Shown here piece by piece: positions 50,473 to 60,255 of a DNA stretch of 64,000 nucleotides. A program made the position numbers and the translations under genes. The notes below the pieces were generated by a model that was not told where the DNA came from, did not search any database, and worked only from the letters and a program-made list of their open reading frames with translations. The DNA lies in the NCBI RefSeq assembly GCF_029245835.1, contig NZ_JAQWOO010000015.1:1-64000 (forward strand). The letters are read 5' to 3'. Within the stretch, counting starts at the first letter, position 1. Each line of letters starts with the position of its first letter. This stretch comes from Algibacter sp. (lineage in GTDB: Bacteria > Bacteroidota > Bacteroidia > Flavobacteriales > Flavobacteriaceae).

Positions 50473-53400
50473 TTATCTGCTCAAGTATAAGCGTCCTTGT
50501 TCTGGTGTATTTTCACCATCGTTAAAGTTGAAAATGTAGAAGTACACGCCAACTGGTAAATCGCCTTTTGAAACGATTCTTCCTTGGTTAGAAGTTCCAT
50601 CAAATCTTGGTGAATTAGCATTGCCTTTATAAACCATGTTTCCATTTCTATTATAAATCTCCATAACAAAATTTGGAAATAAAATGGATAAATTATCAAC
50701 ATCAAATGTGTCGTTTTTTCCATCTCCATTTGGTGAGAAACCGTCTGGGATTGTTAATTTTCCACAAGCTGTTAAATCCGGTATGACCTCAAGACGAACA
50801 CTACTTTCGCATCCAGTTAATGGATCTACCAATGCTACATAATAGGTAATGTTAGTTAACAAGGTATCATCTGAAAAAGCTATACCTCCAGTTAAGGAAT
50901 CATACCATCTTAAATTATCTTGATTATCATCATATTCAATAATATTATCTGATAGCATTTGAATAGTAGGATTATCATTAACACAATATTCTATTGTTGG
51001 ATCTTCCAGTGTTGGTGTTGATGAATCGTTAATGGTTACATTAATTTGAACTGGTATTGATGATTCACAGCCTGTACTATTAGTTTGAGTTGCATAATAA
51101 TCCTCTCCATCTACTAAAGCATCAGTAGTTAATAGTGGTATTGTTAATGCCAAGTCCTCATACCAATTAAGAGCTCCTGAAGGCCTTACACTAATTGATA
51201 AATTTGCAACAGTTGGGTTATTTGCTAAACAAAATTCAGGATCTGAATCTAAAACAATTACTGGCGGGCTATCATTAACTGTTACAACAATTTCTGCAGT
51301 TGAATCTGGAGGGCAAGGTGCTAGAGCTGTTACGGTATAAATATACGTTCCTGATGGATCAACCTCGGGATTAAAAACACCTGTTGTACTTATTAATTCT
51401 GGTGCCCAAGAACCACCACTTTGAGCGCCTGATCCTAATAAAGCAAATAAATCTATAGGGTCGTCGCCTACACATATAGCTAGTATATTATCTACACCTG
51501 CATTTGGAGCTAACGTTACAGTGACTACAACTTGATTTGTGAATGTTCCACAACTATTAGTTAAGGTGTAAGTATAAGTCCCGTCTAGATCTACTAACGG
51601 ATCAAAAACTCCCGTTGTACTCGCCATTTCTGGTGACCATACACCGCCTGTATCAGCGCCTCCTAATAATGTGAATAGGTCGATTGTTCCTTCGTTACTA
51701 CATATATCTAAAGTTGGATCAATATTTGACCCCGCATTTAAAGGAGCTTCTATGGTAATTGTTATAGTTTCGCTATCATCAACGCAAGGTGCTGAGGCAG
51801 TAACTAAATATGTAAAATTATAAGTTCCGGCAGAAACCCCAGAAGCATCAAATATATTTCCTACTAATGTTCCAACGGCATTATCATTTTGCCATGTCCC
51901 TCCGGCATCTTCAGTTCCATCTAATCCTGCAAATAAATCAATATTATTGTTATCATTACAAGCTACAATAGGAGTTGCATTTGGATCACCTGCAATTGGT
52001 GATTGGTAAATTGTTGGGGTTACCGCTGTTCGTACCGAAGACTCACAACCTGTTGTTGCATCGGTTTGAGAGGCATAGTAAATTTGACCGTCTGTTAAAG
52101 CTGTTGTATCCGTTAAAGGATTACCTCCAGTTATAGCATCATACCATTGAATGGTTGTTCCTGTTGCAACTAAATTAGCCACAGTTGCTATATCGCAAAA
52201 TTCTTGAGGTGTTACCGCATTAGGCGCAGGAGTATCATTAATAATTATGCTTACTGTTACATTTACATCATCACAAGATCCAATAGCATCTACATCAAAT
52301 GTAAAATTATAGCTTGCTGGCAATAAGCCATCTAAAGTAAGTACGTTTGCAGTTAAAGCTCCTGTAGTATCATCATCTATCCAAGTTCCAGTTTGATCTT
52401 CATCTGTTAATAAATCAAATAAATTATAAGTTTGACCAGCAGTTATGTCTGCTAAACAAAATTCAATTGGTGTATTTGCCGTACCCGATTCTGGTGCTTC
52501 TCGAACTGTAATAGTTACAGATGAACTGTTTGTGCAATCATTTGAATCTGTAAGGGTATAAGTAAAATTAAAAGTGCCAATTGTTAAAGCAGTTAAATTC
52601 AAATCACTTCCAGACAAAGCACCTGTAGCGTCATCATCTGTCCATGTCCCTCCTGAATCCTCACCGGTTAATTGACCAAATAAATCTAAAGGCGAATTTG
52701 CCGCTAAATCATTTTCACAGTAGGTTTCAGATGTTGGAGTTCCTGTTAGAGGTAAAGGATTAATTGTAATTTGAACCGTTACCAGTTCATCATCACAACT
52801 TCCAATGTCGTCAACATCAAATGTAAAATCATATGTGCCTGGTGTTAATCCTGATAAATCTGTTGGGTTTGAAGCTATTGCTCCTGTATTATCAGTTCCA
52901 GAATACCATGTTCCTGTTTGATCTTCTCCTTCTATTAAATCGAATAAATTATAACTAGCTGGTGCCGAATCTTCACAAAAATCAGGAAAAGTTGCGACTG
53001 GCGTTCCTGATTCTGGAGCATCTTCAAGTATTATTGTAATAGCTTCAGTATCTGAACAGGTGCCATTATCAATAGTATAATTATATGTATAAGGACTTCC
53101 ATCTACTGTAAGGGTTGTAATATCTAAAGTGTTTGAAATTTTGTTATTACTTGAATCTGTCCAAGTACCACTATTATTATCTTGAGTACTATCTAAAGCA
53201 TCAAATAAATCATATGGTGAATTTGAAACCAAGTCATTCTCACAAAACACGTCGTTTAAAGCATTTCCTGCATGAGGGTCTTGAAGTATAATTATTTCTA
53301 CCGTAGTAGTTTCCTCAGGACATGGGTTAGGTAAGGCATTTTGCGTATAAGTAAAATTATATGTTCCAGCTGAAAATCCTATTAAATCAATTGTTGAGTT

Positions 53401-54615
53401 CCCTCCAGTCCATTGTCCTCCGGGGTCTTGATTTTCAATTAGAGAAAATAAATCGAATGCTGACGGCAAACTAGCTTCACAAAATGAGGCTGGATTTGCT
53501 ACTGATTGGTTTCCTGATGTAAGTGTTTCATAAACGGTTATAGAAACTGTTGAAGAACTATCAGGACAAGTATTATTACTTAATACGGTATATGTAAACG
53601 TAGAAATTCCAATTGGTAATAATGTTAAATCAATATTACCACCTGTTAAAGCTCCGGTTGCATTATCATCTGCCCATGTTCCACCTGCATCTTCACCTGT
53701 TAATTGTCCAAATAAATCTAAAGGTGTACTTGATGCTAAATCATCTTCACAATATTCTTCTGGAGCTGGTGTTCCTGCTTCAACGGGGTCATCTATATTT
53801 ACTAAAACTTCAATAGCATTACTTTCGCAAAAAACGTCGTTAATTCGTATATAATAGCTATTTCCATCAACCAGTGGCGTAAGCATAGATAATGCTGGTA
53901 AAATTGGTTCTCCAGAACCATCAACATTTGCATACCAACTAAAGTTAGTAGCAGTAGTTCCTGGGTCTAAATCGCCTATTGTTGGATTATTATCTAAACA
54001 AAAAACTTGTGGTGTTGCAGGTATAGGATCAGCTGGCGCATTAAACACAGCCGTACTCCCTATTTCTACTTGACTTTTACATCCTCCTGAATCTACAAAT
54101 ACTATATAGAAATTTGGGACATTAGTAATAGGATTAGCTGAATTAGCTAAAGTAGTTAAGTTAATATCTGTATAAACTTCAACTGAACCACTAACCGGTG
54201 CATTTGGCTGAAGAACTTCATCAATATATGTTTGTATTGTTGCATTTTCATTACTACAGTAAATACCATCTAATGTTCTACCAGTTGGATTTACTAAAAA
54301 ATCTATAGTTACTGATGCTCTAGTTACGCAAGTTCCCGTATTATTATCTGCATAATAAACACCCTCACTAACCAATTGATCAGGATTAAAGAAACTCCCT
54401 CCTGATGATGCATCATACCAGACAATACCACTTGCACCATAAGTAGCAAAAGTATTCATATCACTAAAAGTAAAGCCTGAAGCAATACAAATAGGAGGTG
54501 GAGTTGGGTTAGTCACTGTTGGACATTGAGAAAATCCTGAATACGATAGTCCAAATAGCAACAAGTAAAAAAATGCATCTAATAAAGCATTCTTTCGAGT
54601 AGGTTTGGTTTTCAT
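50473..54615 (-). CDS. Modular repeat adhesin-like protein with gliding-motility C-terminal domain (T9SS type B-like)
   Basis: C-terminus 'IPDGFSPNGDGKNDTFDVDNLSILFPNFVMEIYNRNGNMVYKG...GVYFYIFNFNDG..EQGRLYLSR'; about 15 modules of about 80 aa; start refined to MKTKPTRKN. Confidence 0.92.
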   Translation of the reverse strand: MKTKPTRKNALLDAFFYLLLFGLSYSGFSQCPTVTNPTPPPICIASGFTFSDMNTFATYGASGIVWYDASSGGSFFNPDQLVSEGVYYADNNTGTCVTRASVTIDFLVNPTGRTLDGIYCSNENATIQTYIDEVLQPNAPVSGSVEVYTDINLTTLANSANPITNVPNFYIVFVDSGGCKSQVEIGSTAVFNAPADPIPATPQVFCLDNNPTIGDLDPGTTATNFSWYANVDGSGEPILPALSMLTPLVDGNSYYIRINDVFCESNAIEVLVNIDDPVEAGTPAPEEYCEDDLASSTPLDLFGQLTGEDAGGTWADDNATGALTGGNIDLTLLPIGISTFTYTVLSNNTCPDSSSTVSITVYETLTSGNQSVANPASFCEASLPSAFDLFSLIENQDPGGQWTGGNSTIDLIGFSAGTYNFTYTQNALPNPCPEETTTVEIIILQDPHAGNALNDVFCENDLVSNSPYDLFDALDSTQDNNSGTWTDSSNNKISNTLDITTLTVDGSPYTYNYTIDNGTCSDTEAITIILEDAPESGTPVATFPDFCEDSAPASYNLFDLIEGEDQTGTWYSGTDNTGAIASNPTDLSGLTPGTYDFTFDVDDIGSCDDELVTVQITINPLPLTGTPTSETYCENDLAANSPLDLFGQLTGEDSGGTWTDDDATGALSGSDLNLTALTIGTFNFTYTLTDSNDCTNSSSVTITVREAPESGTANTPIEFCLADITAGQTYNLFDLLTDEDQTGTWIDDDTTGALTANVLTLDGLLPASYNFTFDVDAIGSCDDVNVTVSIIINDTPAPNAVTPQEFCDIATVANLVATGTTIQWYDAITGGNPLTDTTALTDGQIYYASQTDATTGCESSVRTAVTPTIYQSPIAGDPNATPIVACNDNNNIDLFAGLDGTEDAGGTWQNDNAVGTLVGNIFDASGVSAGTYNFTYLVTASAPCVDDSETITITIEAPLNAGSNIDPTLDICSNEGTIDLFTLLGGADTGGVWSPEMASTTGVFDPLVDLDGTYTYTLTNSCGTFTNQVVVTVTLAPNAGVDNILAICVGDDPIDLFALLGSGAQSGGSWAPELISTTGVFNPEVDPSGTYIYTVTALAPCPPDSTAEIVVTVNDSPPVIVLDSDPEFCLANNPTVANLSISVRPSGALNWYEDLALTIPLLTTDALVDGEDYYATQTNSTGCESSIPVQINVTINDSSTPTLEDPTIEYCVNDNPTIQMLSDNIIEYDDNQDNLRWYDSLTGGIAFSDDTLLTNITYYVALVDPLTGCESSVRLEVIPDLTACGKLTIPDGFSPNGDGKNDTFDVDNLSILFPNFVMEIYNRNGNMVYKGNANSPRFDGTSNQGRIVSKGDLPVGVYFYIFNFNDGENTPEQGRLYLSR

Positions 54616-54731
54616 AATTGAAAAATTTAAAATCTTGTAATTAATAGCTAAGAAAATAAACAAAATCCTACGTTAATATTTTTTTTAATGAATTTAATAT
54701 TTATTTCCGTACGCAATTTAACTGTTTTTTT

Positions 54732-54773
54732 TGTATTTCGTCGATTTTTTTTAATAAAAAATGTATTTCGTCG
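54732..54773. promoter_or_regulatory. Two 12-bp direct repeats (tgtatttcgtcg) upstream of adhesin gene
   Basis: Exact copies at 54732-54743 and 54762-54773, 30 bp start to start. Confidence 0.45.
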
Positions 54774-54793
54774 TAAAAATTTGTTTTTAAACA

Positions 54794-54828
54794 GAAAAAA
54801 GCTCACCTGTTATAGGTGAGCTTTTTTT
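54794..54828 (-). terminator. Terminator downstream of coxA
   Basis: Stem gctcacct-gttat-aggtgagc flanked by A and T runs. Confidence 0.85.
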
Positions 54829-54856
54829 ATAAAAATAATTAATTCTACTTATTTAA

Positions 54857-56647
54857 TTAATGTTGAAGTTCTTCTTCTCCGTCTTTTAAAGGAATGTTTT
54901 GAGGAACAAAATCTACGTCGTGTCCAGGTTTACTATAATCGTATGGCCAACGGTAAACATGAGGTATTTCTCCAGGCCAGTTACCATGTATATGTTTAAC
55001 TGGTGTTGTCCATTCTAACGTGTTAGATTTCCAAGGGTTCTGTTCTGCCTTATTACCATAAAACATACTTCTAAAGAAATTCCATAAAAAAACCAACTGG
55101 AATGCCCCTCCAATAATAGCAAAAATAGTAATCACTACATTAACATTTGCCAAATCATCAAATAACGGAAAATTACTATTTGTATAGTAACGACGAGGTA
55201 GACCTGCCATACCTATAAAATGCATTGGAAAAAACACACCATAAGCAGTAATAGCAGTAACCCAAAAATGAACATACCCTAAATTTTTGTTTAACATTCT
55301 ACCAAACATCTTTGGATACCAATGGTAAATACCAGCAAACATACCATACAGAGCAGAAATACCCATTACTAAGTGGAAGTGAGCAACCACAAAGTAGGTA
55401 TCATGTACATTTATATCTAACGCACTATCTCCCAAAATAATTCCAGTTAAACCACCTGTTATAAAAGTTGAAACTAATCCTATTGAGAACAACATTGCTG
55501 GATTCATCTGCAAATTACCTTTCCATAAGGTTGTGATATAGTTAAATGCTTTTACAGCTGAAGGAATAGCAATCAGCAAAGTCGTAAATGTAAATACAGA
55601 ACCTAAGAATGGATTCATTCCAGAAATAAACATATGATGACCCCATACAATAGTAGATAAAAATGCTATAGCTAAAATTGATGCTATCATGGCACGATAT
55701 CCAAAAATAGGTTTACGTGAATTTGTTGCGATTACTTCTGAGGTAATACCTAATGCTGGCAACAACACAATATAAACTTCTGGGTGACCTAAAAACCAAA
55801 ACAAATGCTCAAATAATACAGGAGAACCACCTTGATAGTGCAACACTTCTCCTTGGATAAATATATCTGATAAGAAGAATGATGTTCCAAAACTTCTATC
55901 CATAATCAACAACAAAGCCGCTGATAGCAATACTGGAAATGATATAACACCGATAATAGCGGTAACAAAGAACGCCCAAATTGTTAATGGTAATCTGGTC
56001 ATAGACATACCCTTTGTACGCAAGTTGATTACAGTAACTATATAGTTTAATGATCCTAGTAATGATGAAGCAATAAATATGGCCATAGACACCAACCAGA
56101 GAGTCATACCCATACCTGAACCTCCTTGCGCCATTGGCAATGCACTTAATGGGGGATAAATTGTCCACCCTGCAGCCGCTGGTCCTGCCTCAACAAACAA
56201 AGATATTATCATTATAACACTTGAAGTAAAAAACAACCAATAAGAAATCATATTAAGGAAACCAGACGCCATATCGCGAGCACCAATCTGTAACGGAATT
56301 AAAAGATTACTAAAAGTTCCACTTAAACCACCCGTCAAAACAAAGAACACCATAAGAGTTCCATGTATAGTTACTAAGGCTAAATATATATCGGCATCCA
56401 TAACACCATCTGGTGCCCATTTACCAAGCAAGGCCTCAAATATTACATTTGGTTCCTCTGGCCATGCCAGTTGCATACGCATCATCATAGAAATAATAAC
56501 TGCAACAACCCCAAGAATTGTAGCAGTAATAAGATACTGCTTAGCAATCATTTTATGGTCTTGACTAAATATATATTTAGTTACAAAAGTTTCTTTATGA
56601 TGATGTCCGTGATCGTCGTGAGCGTTTGTATCTGCGTGTGCTGACAT
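54857..56647 (-). CDS. Cytochrome c oxidase subunit I
   Basis: 'LFWFLGHPEVYIVLLPALGITSEVI', 'FISGMNPFLG', 'VHDTYFVVAHFHLVMG'. Confidence 0.96.
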   Translation of the reverse strand: MSAHADTNAHDDHGHHHKETFVTKYIFSQDHKMIAKQYLITATILGVVAVIISMMMRMQLAWPEEPNVIFEALLGKWAPDGVMDADIYLALVTIHGTLMVFFVLTGGLSGTFSNLLIPLQIGARDMASGFLNMISYWLFFTSSVIMIISLFVEAGPAAAGWTIYPPLSALPMAQGGSGMGMTLWLVSMAIFIASSLLGSLNYIVTVINLRTKGMSMTRLPLTIWAFFVTAIIGVISFPVLLSAALLLIMDRSFGTSFFLSDIFIQGEVLHYQGGSPVLFEHLFWFLGHPEVYIVLLPALGITSEVIATNSRKPIFGYRAMIASILAIAFLSTIVWGHHMFISGMNPFLGSVFTFTTLLIAIPSAVKAFNYITTLWKGNLQMNPAMLFSIGLVSTFITGGLTGIILGDSALDINVHDTYFVVAHFHLVMGISALYGMFAGIYHWYPKMFGRMLNKNLGYVHFWVTAITAYGVFFPMHFIGMAGLPRRYYTNSNFPLFDDLANVNVVITIFAIIGGAFQLVFLWNFFRSMFYGNKAEQNPWKSNTLEWTTPVKHIHGNWPGEIPHVYRWPYDYSKPGHDVDFVPQNIPLKDGEEELQH

Positions 56648-56674
56648 AATCTTATATCGTATTTATCTTTTTAA

Positions 56675-57742
56675 TTAATTAACTAGAGAATTCTTGAATT
56701 CTTTCTGTTCTGCAATCCAAGCATCATATTCTTCTTGGGTTTCTACAACAATCTTCATTTGCATATTGTAGTGAGATTTACCACAAATTTTATTACAAAG
56801 TAACAAGTAATCGAACTCATAACGTTCTAAAGCATCTTCACCTTCAGCCATAAGTTTTTTACTTTTCTCTACTCTAATATTATTAATATTTTGAATTTTT
56901 TCTTGCATTTGAGGTGTTTGACGCATATCAGCAGTAGTAACGGTTGGTGTAAAACCAAATTGTGTTATCATACCTGGAACACAATTCATTTGCGCTCTAA
57001 AATGAGGCATATATGCTGAATGTAAAACGTCTTGAGAGCGCATTTTAAATAATACTGGCCTACCTACTGGTAAATGCAATTCTGTAGTGATTATATCATC
57101 TTGAGCGTTAGGGTCAGACTCATCTAAACCTAATATATTAGCACGATCAATATCAATTAAACGCACGTTAGCTTTTCCTAAAGTATTATCTGTACCACCA
57201 TATCTAGCTTTCCAGTTAAACTGCTGTGCATATAACTCTACGATTAAAGGGTCATCACTCTCATCTACGCCCATAATATTAATCCATGTATTTAACCCGT
57301 AGATAATTAAACCAGCTAAAACAATTACTGGTATGATAGTCCAAATAGCCTCTAGCTTATTATTATCAGCAAAGAACAACGCTTTTTTACCCTTTTCTCC
57401 TTTATATTTATAAGCGAAATAGTGCAATAAAAACTGTGTTACAGTTTGTACAAAAAAGATGATTATCATGGAGATAATCATCAAATTATCAATCGTTGGT
57501 CCGTGTTCTGAGGCAGAATTTGAGACTAGAGGTAAGTCTCCCCATTTCACAAAACTTACAATGGTAATGATATAAATGAAAGCTAAAAAACCCATCATTA
57601 AATATCCATTCATTGCATTATCCTTATCAGTAGCAACCTGAGAGTTTTCGTTTTTAGCTTGAGCTAAATCAAAAATCTTTACCATTTGCCATATGGCAAC
57701 TAAAATAAATACTAAAACTATAATTGTTAATAAAGCAGTCAT
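56675..57742 (-). CDS. Cytochrome c oxidase subunit II
   Basis: TM hairpin and CuA domain 'HSAYMPHFRAQMNCVPGM...CNKICGKSHYNM'. Confidence 0.94.
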   Translation of the reverse strand: MTALLTIIVLVFILVAIWQMVKIFDLAQAKNENSQVATDKDNAMNGYLMMGFLAFIYIITIVSFVKWGDLPLVSNSASEHGPTIDNLMIISMIIIFFVQTVTQFLLHYFAYKYKGEKGKKALFFADNNKLEAIWTIIPVIVLAGLIIYGLNTWINIMGVDESDDPLIVELYAQQFNWKARYGGTDNTLGKANVRLIDIDRANILGLDESDPNAQDDIITTELHLPVGRPVLFKMRSQDVLHSAYMPHFRAQMNCVPGMITQFGFTPTVTTADMRQTPQMQEKIQNINNIRVEKSKKLMAEGEDALERYEFDYLLLCNKICGKSHYNMQMKIVVETQEEYDAWIAEQKEFKNSLVN

Positions 57743-57771
57743 TGGTATCTTTCGTCTTTATTTATATCTAA

Positions 57772-59133
57772 TTAATAATGAAATTCTTCACTTTCTTTTC
57801 TAAAAGGGTATCCTTTAACAAGTAATGGTGCTTTTGTTAGTGCCGTAAACACAACAAATATGAATAAACCTGCGAAAAGTAAAACAGAACTTATTTCTGG
57901 AATTCCTATAAACCATCTATCGCCTACAGTAGCTGGCATAATCATATTGAAAATATCAATATAGTGACCGAATAAGATAACTAAACCGGCCATAACAACA
58001 AACCAAGGAATACGTTTGTAATCGGCATTCATTAACATTAATATTGGAAATACAAAGTTCATAACCACCATACCTAAGAATGGTAATTTATAATCTTGGA
58101 AACGTGTTACAAAATAAGTGACCTCTTCTGGTATGTTTGAATACCAAATCAGCATAAATTGTGAGAACCATAAATAGGTCCAGAAAATACTGAACGCAAA
58201 CATAAACTTGGCAACATCATGTAAATGGTTTTCGTTAACAAATTCTAAGTAATTTCTAGATTTCAGGTAAATCGTTATAAGTGCTATAACAGTGATACCA
58301 CTTACAAACATACTAGCAAATACGTACCATCCAAATAATGTAGAAAACCAGTGAGGATCAACACTCATAATCCAATCCCAAGACATCATTGATTCTGTGT
58401 ATATAAAAAATACTAAAAATGCTGCTGAAATACGGAAAGATTTTTTAAAGTTACTTTTATCTTCTGCTGAATCTTGTGCGATTGAAAATTTACGAGAAAA
58501 ATGACGGTATAAACTCCATCCTCCAATAAATATCAGACCTCGTATAATGAAACCCCAAATGTTTAGCCATCCTGTTTTTCCTTCAATAAGTTTATCATGG
58601 GCTACAACTTCTGGGTCCATCCAAATGAATAGGTTATTGTGACCTATAAAATGAGAGGCTGCTGCTATTCCTAAAACTATAAGAGCACCTGGAAGCAAGT
58701 AAGCTGTCATCCCTTCCATAACTCTAAATAATACTGGAGACCAACCTGCTTGTGATGCAATTTGAATCGCATAAAATGCTAATACACCTAATGCAATCAT
58801 CATAAAGAAAAATGCAGCAACATATAGTGCAGACCAAGGTCTGTTTGCTATTTGGTGCTGAACGTGTTCTGCATGAGCATCACCATGATGTACATCTTCT
58901 GAATGAATTTCTTCACCATGAGCTTCGCCTGCATGTGCATCATGAGTATCTGCAACAACAAGTGTTGTTTCTTCAGCATGACCACTTCCATGATGAGAAG
59001 CTTCTTCTGCAAGCATTGTTTTTACTTCATCTAAAGATTTATGAGATGTCATAAAACCATATACCACACCCAATGCTCCTAAAATCATTAGTATGAAAGA
59101 AAATGTCTTTAATTTATTTGAAAATGTATACAT
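57772..59133 (-). CDS. Alternative Complex III subunit ActF (quinol:cytochrome c oxidoreductase, NrfD-like membrane protein)
   Basis: Multi-TM protein between coxB and monohaem cytochrome; 'SVDPHWFSTLFGWYVFASMFVSG'. Confidence 0.88.
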   Translation of the reverse strand: MYTFSNKLKTFSFILMILGALGVVYGFMTSHKSLDEVKTMLAEEASHHGSGHAEETTLVVADTHDAHAGEAHGEEIHSEDVHHGDAHAEHVQHQIANRPWSALYVAAFFFMMIALGVLAFYAIQIASQAGWSPVLFRVMEGMTAYLLPGALIVLGIAAASHFIGHNNLFIWMDPEVVAHDKLIEGKTGWLNIWGFIIRGLIFIGGWSLYRHFSRKFSIAQDSAEDKSNFKKSFRISAAFLVFFIYTESMMSWDWIMSVDPHWFSTLFGWYVFASMFVSGITVIALITIYLKSRNYLEFVNENHLHDVAKFMFAFSIFWTYLWFSQFMLIWYSNIPEEVTYFVTRFQDYKLPFLGMVVMNFVFPILMLMNADYKRIPWFVVMAGLVILFGHYIDIFNMIMPATVGDRWFIGIPEISSVLLFAGLFIFVVFTALTKAPLLVKGYPFRKESEEFHY

Positions 59134-59155
59134 ATCTATAATAATCTTATCAATC

Positions 59156-59707
59156 TTACTTTTCTAAATCAGCTTTCAACTTTAATACATAAGAAACTAC
59201 TTGCCAACGTTCTTCTTCATTCAATTGGTTAGCATAACTTCCCATAGCGTTTTTACCATAATAAATGGTATGATAAATACTTCCTGCGTTTATAGCTCTT
59301 CCTGCATCATCATAACTTGGAATACCAAGTATTTTTTCACGTTTCACTAAAGTTCCTTGTCCTTTACCTTTATTTCCATGGCAAATTCCACAGTAAATAT
59401 CATATAACTCTTTACCTCTATTTAAATCTACTTTAGTAGAATCTAAAGGACTAACTAAAGTTGCCTTTGCTAAATCGTATCCTGCAGTAGAGTTTTCAAT
59501 ATCAAAAGGCACGTATCCTCTAGGTATTGACCCTTCAGCAGGTAACTGCGCTTCAACTCCATTAGGAAATGCAGCCTCTCCATATGTTTCATATCCAGCA
59601 GATTCATACATATTTGGCATGTATTGGTAGTTTGGTGCGGTATCTTTTTTACAAGATACAGATACAAAAACAACTGCTATTACTAATATTTTAATTAAGC
59701 TTTTCAT
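59156..59707 (-). CDS. Alternative Complex III subunit ActE (monohaem cytochrome c lipoprotein)
   Basis: Lipobox 'FVSVSC', haem motif 'CGICH', C-terminal 'LNEEERWQVVSYVLKL'. Confidence 0.9.
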   Translation of the reverse strand: MKSLIKILVIAVVFVSVSCKKDTAPNYQYMPNMYESAGYETYGEAAFPNGVEAQLPAEGSIPRGYVPFDIENSTAGYDLAKATLVSPLDSTKVDLNRGKELYDIYCGICHGNKGKGQGTLVKREKILGIPSYDDAGRAINAGSIYHTIYYGKNAMGSYANQLNEEERWQVVSYVLKLKADLEK

Positions 59708-59715
59708 ATCTCTAA

Positions 59716-60246
59716 TTAATGGGCTTTATCAACTAAATTAATTTCTACGGCTCCAGTCTCTGATAATAAACTTTCTAGTTCTTTTTCATTTCCATGAACT
59801 GCTATTTCCATTAGAAAATGATCGTCAGTAGTTCTTGGGTCTGGATTCTCAGCATTTTTAAAAGGCCACATTCTACTGCGAAGGTAAAATGTAATTACCA
59901 TTAAATGTGCTGCAAAAAACACCGTAAGCTCAAACATAATTGGGACAAAAGCAGGCATATTTTCAATATAACTGAAACTTGGTTTTCCACCAATATTTTG
60001 GGGCCAATCTTCAATCATAATGAAATTCATCATTAAAATGGATACCGTTAAACCAACTAATCCATACATAAATGCAGTAATTGCAATACGAGTTGGTGCT
60101 AATCCCATAGCTTTATCTAGTCCGTGAACCGGAAAAGGGGTATATATTTCTTCAATGTGAAATTTTTCTGTCTTAACCTTTTTAACGGCTGACATTAAAA
60201 TATCATCATCGGTATAAATAGCGTGAATAACTTTTGAAGCTTCCAT
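59716..60246 (-). CDS. Alternative Complex III subunit ActD (DUF3341)
   Basis: 'YTPFPVHGLDKAMGLAPTRI' and two TMs; operon position. Confidence 0.92.
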   Translation of the reverse strand: MEASKVIHAIYTDDDILMSAVKKVKTEKFHIEEIYTPFPVHGLDKAMGLAPTRIAITAFMYGLVGLTVSILMMNFIMIEDWPQNIGGKPSFSYIENMPAFVPIMFELTVFFAAHLMVITFYLRSRMWPFKNAENPDPRTTDDHFLMEIAVHGNEKELESLLSETGAVEINLVDKAH

Positions 60247-60255
60247 TGACTATAT

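Noticed and set aside
53613-53816. ORF rich in His/Leu on + strand inside adhesin gene
   Set aside because: Antisense frame of a repeat module; repetitive low-complexity product.
58812-59054. Small ORF opposite the His-rich part of actF
   Set aside because: Mirror of the GC/CAT-rich His codons; no independent support.
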